64,000 bases of DNA from contig JAKPJZ010000059.1 in the NCBI GenBank assembly GCA_029553955.1, forward strand, positions 41,410-105,409. The letters are read 5' to 3'. This DNA comes from Chloroflexota bacterium. GTDB lineage: Bacteria; Chloroflexota; Anaerolineae; SpSt-313. Below, one piece after another: positions 50,954 to 60,114 of the stretch. The position numbers were made by a program, and so were the translations under genes. Each line of letters begins with the position of its first letter. The stretch's first letter is position 1. A model generated the notes under the pieces. The model did no database searches. It was not told the origin of the DNA and saw nothing but the letters and a program-made list of their open reading frames with translations.

Positions 50954-51661
50954 ATGGCTGATGATACTATCATCCGCATCGAGCTGAGCCAGTTCTACGA
51001 AAGCCGCGCGAGAACCGCGATAAGGAACCTGCAAAGGAAGAACATGGAGGGGCACTTTGTGCCTAACCGCCAGCAGGCCCTCGACCTCGTCATGTCGCTC
51101 ATTCCTCCCGGAGCTGTTGTCGGCCGTGGCGATTCGGTCACCCTGAACCAACTCGGTGTTATCGAGGCGCTGGCACGGCGCGGTCAGAATAGAGTCATCA
51201 ACCCGGTGCAGACAGACGCCGAGGGCCTGCATCTGCCACGGGAGGAGCGGAGAAAGCTGCAGCGCGAAGCCCTGTTCTCCGACATCTTTTTGACCAGTAC
51301 GAACGCACTGACGCTGAATGGGACCCTGGTCAGCATCGACGGGGCCGGAAACCGAGTCGCGGCGATGATGTTCGGCCCCAAGAAGGTCCTGGTCGTGGCC
51401 GGCGGCAACAAGATCGTGACCGACGTCGAAGAAGCTCTGCACAGGATCCACAACGTGGTCTCGCCGATCAACTCCATCCGGCACTATAACAAGCATCGGC
51501 AGGCCGAGGCTATCGCGCGCCCCTGCGTCAAGCTGGGCAAGTGCACCGATTGCTTTCACGAATGGCGAGTCTGCCGGTATACCGCCATCATCGACGGCTG
51601 CCAGCCGCCGGAGCAGGGGCGCATTTGCGTGATCCTGGTCGGCGAGGACCTGGGCATCTAG
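50954..51661 (+). CDS. LUD-domain protein (LutC/DUF162-like)
   Basis: A 235-residue protein of the lactate-utilisation LUD family. ARTAIRNLQRKNMEGHFV, GAVVGRGDSVTLNQLGVIEAL, REALFSDIFLTSTNALTLNGTLVSIDG and NRVAAMMFGPKKVLVVAGGNKIV are typical. The C-terminus has several cysteines (CVKLGKCTDCFHEWRVC). LutC works with the Fe-S proteins LutA and LutB in lactate oxidation, but neither partner is present here, and stand-alone LUD proteins have no settled function. It has its own promoter with the best operator copy in the window, ahead of the selenoprotein gene. Confidence 0.87.
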   Translation: MADDTIIRIELSQFYESRARTAIRNLQRKNMEGHFVPNRQQALDLVMSLIPPGAVVGRGDSVTLNQLGVIEALARRGQNRVINPVQTDAEGLHLPREERRKLQREALFSDIFLTSTNALTLNGTLVSIDGAGNRVAAMMFGPKKVLVVAGGNKIVTDVEEALHRIHNVVSPINSIRHYNKHRQAEAIARPCVKLGKCTDCFHEWRVCRYTAIIDGCQPPEQGRICVILVGEDLGI

Positions 51662-51742
51662 TACGACAACCGTATTTGGCGCTATGGCACTCGGCAACAG
51701 CCGGCTCAGTTGCCCCGCGCTCTCCCGGCGCTATCCCGGGTA

Positions 51743-51818
51743 GGGGTTTTGGAGGTTGTCTGGCGCCGTCGGCCCGCCCGCGGGCGGGCCGACGGCGCCA
51801 GACAACCTCCAAAACCCC
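51743..51818. repeat. 76-bp perfect palindrome (38-bp arms, no loop)
   Basis: An exact palindrome containing GGGGTTTTGGAGGTTGTCTG on the left arm. It shares the words GTTT(T)GGAGG and TGTCTGGC with the palindrome at 27709-27778. It lies between the LUD gene and the selenoprotein gene. Confidence 0.9.
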
Positions 51819-51947
51819 CAAAAAGGATTTGCTCCGGTCTTCTGCGAAGCGTTGGGCCCGGACATCGCCTGGGTCTTGGAAGCAAACGGTTGTCGTACTT
51901 GAGCCTGCGACGGCAAGTCGCCACCAGATGAGTGGGAGGCTGGCTCT

Positions 51948-53651
51948 GTGAAGGACTCGAGTGCATATGAGGTTGTATGGCCTCGTGGCAAACGGGGCGA
52001 GTCGGGTGGCAGGCTCGCGAAACGCCTGGATACGCTGGAGGGCAAAGTCGTCTGCGAGCTGTGGGACTGGATCTTCAAAGGCGACGTGATCTTCCAGGTC
52101 TTTGAGGAGGAACTGGCGAAACGATACCCCGGGATCAGATTCGTCAGTTGGCGGGAGTTCGGCGAAATCCACGGGGCGAACGAGAAGGCGGTGCTTGCCG
52201 CCCTCCCAGAAAAGCTCAGACAGTTCGGCTGTGACGCCGTGATCTGCGGGGTCGGTTGTTGAGGCAGTTGCACGCCCGCGGTTACGCGGGCCAGCATCCT
52301 GGTCGAGAAACTGGGCATTCCTACGGTCAGCATTGTCTGCGACGGCTTTTTGACGCAAGGTCGTCTGTCGGCCAAGGGTATGGGCATACCGAACCTGCCC
52401 TATGCCGTCCATCCCGGTCATCTCAACCTGGCGACTATTGAGCAGGTGCAAGCGAATGCCGCCGGGATCATGCTCGACCAGGTCATCGAGGGCCTGACGG
52501 TACAGCCGCCGGAGGCCAGGCCGGCCAAGGAACCGGGGCTGAGAGATATCGTCTTTGAAGGCACCTTCGAAGAGGTCAACGAGTTCTTCTACGATCGCGA
52601 GTGGAGCGAGGGTCTGCCCATTGTGCCGCCTACAGTGGCCAAGGTGGAGCGATTCCTCCAGTTCACTGAGCGCCCTGCCGATGCCGTTCTTGGAGCGCTG
52701 TTGCCCGACAACCGTGAGGCGACTGTATGGAACGTTGCCGTCAACGGGGTGATGGCCGGCTGCCGCCCAGAGTATATGCCTGTGTTGCTCGCCATCGTCG
52801 AAGCGATGGCTGACCCGGAATTCGGGCAGGAGCACCTTGGGCATACGCCCGGCACCGAGACCCTGATCATCATCAACGGCACGATCATCAAGGACCTGGA
52901 GTTCAACTACACCCAGGGAGCGCTCCGGCCCGGGTTCCTGGCGAACACCAGCATCGGCCGTTTCTGGCGGCTGTATCTGAGAAACGTGGCCGGCTTTTTG
53001 CCCCACAAGACCGACAAGGGATGTTTCGGGAGCAACTTTAGGGTCGTCCTGGCGGAAAATGAAGATGCCGTGGCCAGCATGGGCTGGGAGCCGCTGAGCG
53101 TTGACCAGGGGTTCCAGGCAGGGGATGATGTCGTCACCATCACTTCCTGTACGGAAAAGACCCAGGCGATCGAAGTGGGAGCGCCAACCGCAGAGCAGAT
53201 CCTCCGCAACATCGAAGCACGCATGGCCGATAACCATCTGTTCATCCAGTTCTTCTTCAGAGGGATGAGAACACGGCCCACGATTGTGCTCACGCCCGCC
53301 GTGTTGAAGGTGTTGACCGATGCCGGCTACACCAAAGCGATGGTGAAGCAGCACTTCTATGAGCATGCCAGGCTGAAGGTCAGCAGGCTGAGCGGCATGA
53401 TTGTTGACCGCTTCTACAAGGGCATTGATGCCGGCAATTGGCCGGAACAGTTGGGCACCTCCAGAGACCTGAACCGCTACATTCAGATGGTCTCTTGCCC
53501 CGACGATTTCTTGATCGTGGTGAGTGGCGACGCGGATAGAGACCATGTCTTGATCTGTGCCAACAATGGATACATCGGTTATCCGGTAAGCAAGAGGATA
53601 CAGTTGCCGTCGAACTGGGAAGAACTGTTGAGGACCGCCAAGAGGACGTGA
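51948..53651 (+). CDS. UGSC-family selenoprotein 1 (in-frame TGA = selenocysteine)
   Basis: A 567-residue protein read through TGA at 52260-52262 (codon 105). The frame is open on both sides, and translation across gives V-G-C-U-G-S-C-T-P-A, the motif that names the UGSC family. U and C form a UxxC redox pair. The N-terminal domain (about 1-190) has YEVVWPRGKR, FSHG/ELW-type segments, AVLAALPEKLRQFGCDAVICG and LGIPTVSIVCDGF. A second domain (about 190-567) includes EGLPIVPPTVAKVERFLQF, NREATVWNVAVNGVMAGCRPE and VVSGDADRD. The paralogue at 57668-59398 has the same layout and TGA. GTG start after GGGAGG. The enzymatic reaction is not known; redox chemistry is inferred. Standard annotation would split it in two. 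Confidence 0.88.
52260..52291 (+). promoter_or_regulatory. Bacterial SECIS element of selenoprotein 1
   Basis: 11 bases after the TGA, GCCCGCG (52274-52280) pairs perfectly with CGCGGGC (52285-52291) around the loop GTTA. GU in the apical loop and an 11-base spacing are what SelB recognises in E. coli fdhF. Confidence 0.8.
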
Positions 53652-53759
53652 GCTTGGTGATCGTCAGGGATAGGGTAGCCGCTGACTGAAGGCATCGCGC
53701 TGCCAGCGCTGGCAGCGCCGCAGCGGCAGTAGCGCATAGCAGAAAAGGGGAGGCGAGAG

Positions 53760-54992
53760 ATGTCAGCGCATGGTTCGGCATTCGACTGGGACAGCTTGAG
53801 CGACGAAGAATGGAACAAGAGGCTCGACGAGCACATTGCGCGGTTCAATGAGGGCCGGGGAGAGATCAAGACCCCAGCGGCGCCCCATATCCTCATGGAC
53901 AATGAGTACGAGCGGGGCATAAACTACAAGCTGGTTACGGAGGACCTCATCAGGCACTATGCCGACGCCATCGGCGACCCGAGCCCCTTTTGGCGCGACC
54001 CGTCGTATGCCGCCGGCACCCGTTGGGGCGGCATCATCGCACCCCCCACGTTCGAGTCCTGTATCTCGTTTGGTTCCTCCTTCGGAGGGCGCTTGAGGGT
54101 GCCGGGCGTGGCCCGGTTGGCCGCGGGCAACAAGCACGAATACCTGAGGCCCATACGTCCAGGCGACGAATTTCACATCTATGACAAGTACATGGGCTTT
54201 GAAGAGAAGGAAACCCGCGGCAAAGCGTATCGCATGTTCATCGAGAGCGTGCCGCGGTACTTTATCAATCAGAGGGACGAGATTGCGGCCATCGCCACTG
54301 GGCGCAACATCTACCTGGCCACGCCTCCTAGCAAGAGGGAGCGGCGCGACAACAAGCCCTACGCCGATAAGAAGAGACACCACTATGGCAAAGAAGAGCT
54401 GGACATCATCCACCAAGGGTACGAAGAGCAGCTCGCCGGCGTCGGGCGGCGGGGCGCCGAAACGCGCTACTGGGAGGACGTCGTCGAGGGCGAGGCAATC
54501 CGCCCGGTCGTCAAGGGGCCCTACGACGTCTGCGACGCCTGCGCGCGCACGGTGGTGAGCTGCTATACCTACGCGTTCGCCATCAAGTGGGCAGCCATGC
54601 GCAAGCACCTCCAACACCATCCGATCGACCCGGAGACGGGCGAGTACCGCTTCCGCCGCGACTGGCACTATGAGGATCACGCAGCCCGGCTGTTTGGAGT
54701 GCCCTACGCCAATGTGGGCGGCATCCACAACGAGATGATGCTGGTCCATGGAGTCACCGACTGGATGGGCGACGACGCCTTTGTGAAGGTGATGGACTCT
54801 CAAGACCGCCGCATGAACTTCCTTGGCGACATGACCTGGGTCAAGGGCAAGGTGGCCAGAAAGTTCGTCGAGAACGGCGAACACCTGGTGGAGCTGGAAG
54901 TGTGGGGCGAGAACCAGGATGGCGTCGTCCATACCAAGGCCAATTTCATCGTCAGACTCGTCTCGAGGGCCGAATACCAGAGCAGCTTCTGA
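53760..54992 (+). CDS. MaoC-like (double hotdog) dehydratase
   Basis: A 410-residue protein with two hotdog-type halves. The N-terminal half has LVTEDLIRHYADAIGDPSPFWRDPSYA and GIIAPPTFE, the FAS1-type dehydratase/MaoC hydratase motif, then EYLRPIRPGDEF. The second half begins near YWEDVVEGEAIRPVVKGPYDVCDA and ends with the MTWVKGKVARKFVENGEHLVELEVWGENQDG pattern (in outline). Such proteins hydrate or dehydrate acyl-CoA or small acids. It follows selenoprotein 1 by 108 bp and precedes the transporter genes. RBS GGGGAGGCGAG. Confidence 0.82.
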   Translation: MSAHGSAFDWDSLSDEEWNKRLDEHIARFNEGRGEIKTPAAPHILMDNEYERGINYKLVTEDLIRHYADAIGDPSPFWRDPSYAAGTRWGGIIAPPTFESCISFGSSFGGRLRVPGVARLAAGNKHEYLRPIRPGDEFHIYDKYMGFEEKETRGKAYRMFIESVPRYFINQRDEIAAIATGRNIYLATPPSKRERRDNKPYADKKRHHYGKEELDIIHQGYEEQLAGVGRRGAETRYWEDVVEGEAIRPVVKGPYDVCDACARTVVSCYTYAFAIKWAAMRKHLQHHPIDPETGEYRFRRDWHYEDHAARLFGVPYANVGGIHNEMMLVHGVTDWMGDDAFVKVMDSQDRRMNFLGDMTWVKGKVARKFVENGEHLVELEVWGENQDGVVHTKANFIVRLVSRAEYQSSF

Positions 54993-55048
54993 ATACTTTC
55001 AAGTTGATTGGGCGCTATGCGAGCGCGGCCCGGGGCCGACCGGGGGGG

Positions 55049-55104
55049 GCCACGAATGGCCACGAATGGAGAGTTGGCCTGGATGATTCGTGTCATTCGT
55101 GGCC
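55049..55104. repeat. CACGAATG hairpin repeat
   Basis: GGCCACGAATGGCCACGAAT and ATTCGTGTCATTCGTGGCC form an inverted repeat about 50 bases after the MaoC stop. Same family as 33790-33865. Nothing else is recognised in 54993-55266. Confidence 0.6.
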
Positions 55105-55266
55105 TCATACCTCGGCCAGACACTTCAGAGGGGCGTGCGCGGTGAGCGGTGAGAGGAGGCCAGGCTGTAGAGAAGCGAAGATAGGAGATGTCCAGTGCCT
55201 ATCATCAGCGTCTAGGGCAGGTAGCTCTGCCGAAGGGCGGCTGAAAGACGATCAAAGGAGCTCAAC

Positions 55267-55326
55267 ATGAGGGCCACCGCTAAGCGAACCCTAACGGTCG
55301 TCGTCTTGCACAGGGAAAGCGACTGA
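55267..55326 (+). CDS. Candidate 19-residue leader peptide coupled to tctA
   Basis: A short frame MRATAKRTLTVVVLHRESD starts at ATG 55267 behind a strong AAAGGAG with 5-base spacing. Its TGA (55324-55326) is one base from the tctA ATG. tctA itself has only a weak RBS, so translation of the peptide could deliver ribosomes to tctA. The basic start followed by VVV could also be the remnant of a signal peptide. No homologue is recognised. Confidence 0.45.
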   Translation: MRATAKRTLTVVVLHRESD

Positions 55327-55327
55327 A

Positions 55328-56851
55328 ATGCAGACAATCCCAGCTCTGCTCGAAGCTTTAGCCAATCTCTTCCGGCCAGAGGTCTTCCTGGTGGTTCTGG
55401 CCGCAACCATCGTTTCGCTCATTGTGGGCGTGCTGCCGGCGATCAGCGGTGGCTTGTGCGTCATCATGCTGCTGCCGTTCCTGTTTGGCGCAGACCCGAC
55501 ACTGGTCATGCCGATCCTATGCGCACTCATGGCTGTGTCGGGTCTGGGCGGTTCGATCACCTCGGTCTTGACGGGTATCCCGGGTGACAATCCAAACGCC
55601 GCTACGGTGCTCGACGGCTTTGCCATGACGCGCAAAGGCGAGGCTGGCCGGTCTCTTGGCCTTGCGCTTGGGACGGGCGTGCTGTCGGGGGTGGCCGGCG
55701 TACTGCTTTCCATCCCGGTCATCCCACTGATGGCCCCGATACTGATGGCGTGCAAGACGCCGGAAATGCTCCTGATCATCGTCTTGGCGCTGCTTTTCTT
55801 GGCTGTCCTGACGAAAGGCTCACGGGTCAAAGGACTGATATCCGCGGGGATTGGCTTGACCATGGCCTGTGTGGGCTCTCAGGCCGCCAGCGGTGTGGAA
55901 CGACTGACCTTTGGGAACCTGTACCTGTATGATGGCATCGAGACGGCCACCGTGTTGATGGGCATTCTGGCCGTGCCGACTCTTCTGGAACTCAGGGCAG
56001 CGGGTGTGAGCATCGCGCCTCCCGGCTCTGTGGCGGCCGGCAAGCTGAGCGAAGTGTGGAGAGGTGCGAAGGAGGTACTGCTCAAGCACAAACTGGTCTG
56101 GTTGCGAGGGACCCTGCTGGGATACTTGGTGGGCATTGCGCCCGCTCTCGGTTCAAACACGGGAGTGTGGATCGCCTATGCGCAAGCCAAACAGGCCTCC
56201 AAGAATCCGGACGAGATGGGAAAAGGATCTCCCGAAGGGATCGTTGCACCCGAATCCGCCAGAGGTGTTTGTATTTCGGCAGACCTGCTGACCACCCTGG
56301 TCTTCGGGATCCCCGGCAGCTCAATCATGGTCGTCTTCTTGGCAGCGTTCTTCATGACGGGCATTCAGCCTGGCCCCATGCTGGTGATCCAGCATACGGC
56401 GCTGGCCTTTGAGATGCTGCTCTCGATGGCCCTGGCCACCCTCATCGCCGCGGTCATCTGCTTCTTTGGCGCCCCGTTGCTGGTCAAGATCACGCGGGTC
56501 TCACCGCACTATCTCTTTGCGTTCCTCCTTCCCCTGATGGTTCTGGGCGCCTACGTCACCCGCGAGTACCCTATGGATATCATCGCCATCGGCCTCACCG
56601 CGCTACTCGGGTTGGCCATCAAGCGTCTTGGCTTCTCAGCCCCTTCGATCATCCTGGGCTTTGTGTTGGGCGACCTGTTCGAGAGGTACATGGTCCGTTC
56701 CGTGAACCTGTATGGACTGGGCTTTTTCATGTCTTCACCCATCAGCATCGTGCTTACCGCGTTGATCATCATCTCTGTTCTCTGGGGCCCCGCTAAGGCG
56801 TTGTTCGTACGGCTGCGTGGGAGCAAGGCTGCCTTGGAGGGGGGAGCGTAA
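55328..56851 (+). CDS. tctA: Tripartite tricarboxylate transporter large permease (TctA)
   Basis: A 507-residue TctA-type permease with about 12 membrane segments. Family hallmarks are IVSLIVGVLPAISGG, SGLGGSITSVLTGIPGDNPNAATVLDGFAMTRKGEAGRSLGLALG (in outline) and GSNTGVWIAYAQAKQASKNPDEMGKGSPEGIVAPESA. VFGIPGSSIMVVFLAAFFMTGIQPGP is the second copy of the repeat. TctA forms the ion-driven channel used by a periplasmic TctC receptor. tctB overlaps its stop (TAATG); the TctC-type receptor is encoded 3.5 kb away behind the divergent selenoprotein gene. The substrate is probably a small carboxylate. Confidence 0.93.
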   Translation: MQTIPALLEALANLFRPEVFLVVLAATIVSLIVGVLPAISGGLCVIMLLPFLFGADPTLVMPILCALMAVSGLGGSITSVLTGIPGDNPNAATVLDGFAMTRKGEAGRSLGLALGTGVLSGVAGVLLSIPVIPLMAPILMACKTPEMLLIIVLALLFLAVLTKGSRVKGLISAGIGLTMACVGSQAASGVERLTFGNLYLYDGIETATVLMGILAVPTLLELRAAGVSIAPPGSVAAGKLSEVWRGAKEVLLKHKLVWLRGTLLGYLVGIAPALGSNTGVWIAYAQAKQASKNPDEMGKGSPEGIVAPESARGVCISADLLTTLVFGIPGSSIMVVFLAAFFMTGIQPGPMLVIQHTALAFEMLLSMALATLIAAVICFFGAPLLVKITRVSPHYLFAFLLPLMVLGAYVTREYPMDIIAIGLTALLGLAIKRLGFSAPSIILGFVLGDLFERYMVRSVNLYGLGFFMSSPISIVLTALIIISVLWGPAKALFVRLRGSKAALEGGA

Positions 56852-57330
56852 TGAAGAAGATTAGCCCAACCGCGTGTTTCTTGGTGATTGTGCTGATCGT
56901 GATGACGGTGGTCTTTGTCACCTCGCTTGGCTATCGCGAACTCAACGTCAAGCTAATGCCCCTGATTGTCTCAGGGTTCACCATTGTATTGAGCGCGTTT
57001 GCTCTGGTCCAGGATCTAAGAACGGGATCCGAGCACACCAAGGCCACCGACGAAGAAGGAGAAGAGATCGAGGAAGACGACGGAGTGACGCTTCGCGGCC
57101 TGTTCAGGGCTTTTGTCTGGTTCGCCGCGTTGGTTGCTGCTGTCTACGTGTTCGGTTTCGCCGTCGCTATGCCCGCTTGGATAGCCTTCTATCTGTGGAA
57201 GAGTGGGCATCGATGGTGGACATCGATCATACTGGGGATTACTCCGCTCATCATCGTGTACCTGATATTCACTGTGTTGTTTGAGATCAAGCTCTATCCA
57301 GGCATCGTTTTCGCGTGGCTCAGCCATTGA
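56851..57330 (+). CDS. tctB: Tripartite tricarboxylate transporter small permease (TctB)
   Basis: A 159-residue four-helix membrane protein (SPTACFLVIVLIVMTVVFV, LMPLIVSGFTIVLSAFAL, FVWFAALVAAVYVFGF, WWTSIILGITPLIIVYLIFTVLF) with a highly acidic loop (EEGEEIEEDDG) between helices 2 and 3. This layout is typical of TctB. GGAGGGGGGAGC precedes the ATG, which overlaps the tctA stop. No receptor gene follows directly; a repeat-rich 337-bp gap comes next. Confidence 0.85.
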   Translation: MKKISPTACFLVIVLIVMTVVFVTSLGYRELNVKLMPLIVSGFTIVLSAFALVQDLRTGSEHTKATDEEGEEIEEDDGVTLRGLFRAFVWFAALVAAVYVFGFAVAMPAWIAFYLWKSGHRWWTSIILGITPLIIVYLIFTVLFEIKLYPGIVFAWLSH

Positions 57331-57351
57331 CCCCGATCATGATAGCCTAAC

Positions 57352-57536
57352 AGCCTGTCGGAGAGAGGCCCGCCGGTGGCGACCGGCTTTCACGCTCCGT
57401 GCCCTGCACGAAGCGCTACCTCGGTGCGGAACCCTCTAGGCCTAGAGCCGAGCGAGGGCAAAGCTGGCACCCGGCAATGGCCGGGATGCTGAGGCGGATG
57501 AGCGAGCTCTCCGACAGGTTGCTAGTTGGCTCGCGC
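57352..57536. repeat. Dispersed repeat, family C copy
   Basis: CGGTGGCGACCGGCTTTCAC, GGGATGCTGAGGCGGATG and CGACAGGTTGCTAG correspond to segments of 15060-15240. The rest of the gap to 57667 shows no gene. Confidence 0.45.
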
Positions 57537-57667
57537 CCTGGCCAGGGCAACCTCAACAGTACTCCGATGGGAGCCCCTGGCCAGGACGCGGGCAAGGTCC
57601 ACGCAGAGCCAAGGCTCGCGTGGCTCGGCAGCGCCTCGTTTCGCCGAGCCCCACGCGCCCTCGATGC

Positions 57668-59398
57668 TTACTGACTCCTCTTGGCTTGCTCCAAGAGCCT
57701 TCGCCAATCAGCCGGCAGCACAATCCTCTTGCTTATCGGCGGTGCCTGGTCGTGGTTTTGGACAAATCCCTTGCTCTGGTTCCGGCCTGGGTCTCCACTC
57801 ACCACAATACCTATCCATTCCGGCTTGACAAACGCTGGGACGAGTCTGTCGGGATCATGGGATTGGCTGTATGCTTGCGACACAACCCCTCTTTCCACGA
57901 GCGCATGGAGGTCGAACTCCGAGAAACCGATCTGCCAGGCGTGCTGTTCCAACGCCCTTGCCGAGACCTTGGTATGTTCGAAAAGATGCTGTTGTATGTC
58001 TCTTTTCGTCCAGCCATCTCTGGCGATCACTTGGGCAACCCCTGGGCCAAGGACGAGCAATGGGAAGTACTTTCCTTTCCTGACCGCCGTATGTGACCAG
58101 AAGGCACAAGTTCCGCCAAAGATTTCGACGAGTGTATCCAGGTGATCTGCTGCGCGATCACCGGCACTGTAGATCGGTATGGTCGGGCTGAGGGCGCTTT
58201 GCACGGTCACGACGCTGTCACCCCGGCCAAAGCCACGCTGGCCGGCGAACGTTTCCCACCCGAGCTCGTCTACCACGTCTTCGTTTTCCGCCAAGACCAC
58301 GTTCAGGCCGAGCCCAATACTCCCCTTGTCGGTGCTCCCAGGAGCGATGCGCAATCCGGCGACGTTCCTCATGTAGAGTCTCAGAAAGCGCCCGATGCTG
58401 GTGTTCGCTTGTCTTCCGGCGCGCAAGACGCCAGATTCATAGTTAAAGTCCAGTTCTTTGACGAGCGGTCCATTGAGGACAATGATGGGTTCCCAACCTG
58501 GTGTAGCGCCCGCATCCCTGAGGTGAAAATCCGGTTCGGCAATGGCCTCTACGATGGCGATGAGCACCGGCATGTACTCAGGACGGCACCCAGCCATGAC
58601 TCCATTCACCGCTACGTTCCAGATCGTGGACTCACGGTTCTCTGGCGCCAGTACCCCGATCAGGTCATCTGGTTTCCTGTCTGTAAACCTTAGGAATGCC
58701 TGGACTCGCTCCAACGTCGGGGGGATTATCGGCAGCCCGTCTGTCCATTGGTTACGCACAAAGTACTCATGGACCTCATCCAGCGTGCCTTCGACAACGA
58801 TATCTGCCAGTCCTGGCTCCTGGACCTTGACTGTGCTGGCTACGGATTCCGTGAGCTCTCTCACGATGTTTCTTGCCAAGACCTCCTCGGTATTCTTGCG
58901 CAGTTCCTCTTTGCTCTGGATCATGATGATGCCGGGATACTCGGCAATTCCCAGGTTAGCCATACCCAGAGCTTTGGCAACGGCTTTCGCTTGGCCGAGA
59001 AAGCCAGTCGCGACAATCGTCACGGTAGGGATGCCGGCTTTTTCGGCAGCAACGCTTGCCCGCACAACTGCGGGTGTGCAACTCCCTCAAGAACCGATTC
59101 CCGAGATGACCGCATCAACGCCGTGTTTACGCAGGTTCTCGGGAAGTGCGGCTACGACCTCGGCTTCGTCTCGACCGTGGATGTTCCCAAACACGGTGTG
59201 ATCGATGAACTTGATGCCGGGGAACTGTCTCGCCAGTGTCTCTTCAACGATGGGGCGAATCTCTTGGTCTCTAAAGCCGCCGTGGGATAACTCGCCGATA
59301 GTCTTGCCTGCCAAACCGGCAAGACGAGGCTGCGTCGACACCACCTGAGAGGTGGATCTCCCCAACGGCCAGACTACTCGGTATACAGGTTCGCTCAT
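57668..59398 (-). CDS. UGSC-family selenoprotein 2 (in-frame TGA = selenocysteine)
   Basis: A 576-residue paralogue of selenoprotein 1, encoded on the other strand. The TGA at 59087-59089 is codon 104; reading through gives G-I-G-S-U-G-S-C-T-P-A-V. The frame before it (MSEPVYRVVWPLGRS, HGGFRDQEIRPIVEETLARQ, VVAALPENLRKHGVDAVISG) and after it (EKAGIPTVTIVATGFLGQ, EGTLDEVHEYFVRNQWTDGLPIIPPTLERVQAFLRF in outline, NVAVNGVMAGCRPEYMPVLIAIVEAIA) match selenoprotein 1 throughout, so neither stop is an error. The Cys before U in protein 1 is Ser here. RBS GGAGG lies 8 bases upstream. A minus-strand promoter with the shared operator lies at 60031-60084. Function unknown; thiol or peroxide redox chemistry is likely. 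Confidence 0.87.
59059..59089 (-). promoter_or_regulatory. Bacterial SECIS element of selenoprotein 2
   Basis: On the minus strand, 12 bases after the TGA, CCCGCA (59069-59074 complement) pairs with TGCGGG (59059-59064 complement) around the loop GTTG, again placing GU in the apical loop. The sequence differs from element 1 at several stem positions but compensates. Confidence 0.78.
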
Positions 59399-59517
59399 GA
59401 CATGTGCCTCCGCCTCGAGAGCTCATAGTGCCAGCCACGCTGTTCGGTTTGTCCAAGAGATCTGATCTGCGGGTCGAGCGGCCCCTAGGAGAATTCTGAA
59501 AAAGTGTCTGTTAGTTG

Positions 59518-59758
59518 ATAGTACTTACGCGGTCGTGCAGGGCGCTGCAGTGCCATCGTATAGAGCCCATCCCCCCGGCCCCCTTCCCGCCGCAGCGGGA
59601 AGGGGGAGTCCTTAAGAGGGGGTTCAGCGGGCGCTTCGCGCGACGCGCGAAGCGCCCGCTGAACCCCCTAACCTCCAGTTTCCCCGCCCCCGCGCCGGGG
59701 GCGGGGCTAGGGGTGGGGGGGCTTGATGCTGGAGGCAGGTCGACCGCGTAAGTACTAT
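59518..59758. repeat. Nested inverted-repeat element with 53-bp palindrome
   Basis: Outer arms of 18 exact bases (59518-59535 and 59741-59758, ATAGTACTTACGCGGTCG and complement) enclose three stacked hairpins. One is a 53-bp palindrome at 59617-59669 (AGGGGGTTCAGCGGGCGCTT and complement). The element has no coding content and lies in the upstream region of selenoprotein 2. The rest of 59759-60030 shows no gene. Confidence 0.7.
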
Positions 59759-60030
59759 ACTTGACCGATGTTCTAGTACTGCAACCGTACTTGTCCGTAG
59801 TGGCCCCTATCAAGCCCTTGCCACTCCAGGGCACTGCCGCGCCCAAGGGGCGAAGCGAAGCGGATGAGCCGGCAGGCACCCGGATCGCCCGCAGTAGCCC
59901 GCACCAAGGATGCTGCCCAGCCCAGCGGCTTGCCGCGTCCATGGTTCCCGCGGCGTGGGAGCCGGCTCTACTTCTATCGGCGTAGATCTGCGGAAAACCC
60001 GCCTGGGTGCGGAATCTGAGCTTGGATATT

Positions 60031-60084
60031 GGGAACGACGTTCCTATTCTTCCAGAGTAAAGCACGATTTGCGCCAGGTGTCAA
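60031..60084 (-). promoter_or_regulatory. Minus-strand promoter with GGGAAC-GAC-GTTCCT operator
   Basis: Reading the minus strand: TTGACA (60079-60084), 17 bp, TTTACT (60056-60061), then the operator palindrome at 60031-60045, 10 bases downstream. It faces selenoprotein 2, with a leader of about 640 bases that includes the nested repeat. Confidence 0.7.
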
Positions 60085-60114
60085 GGTGGCACAAGTCCGA
60101 TAGAATGCGCACTG

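Noticed and set aside
51948..52262. Two separate genes, a 104-residue protein and a downstream protein starting near 52350
   Set aside because: Both halves are in one frame, read-through gives the UGSC motif, a SECIS hairpin follows, and the paralogue at 57668-59398 repeats the arrangement.
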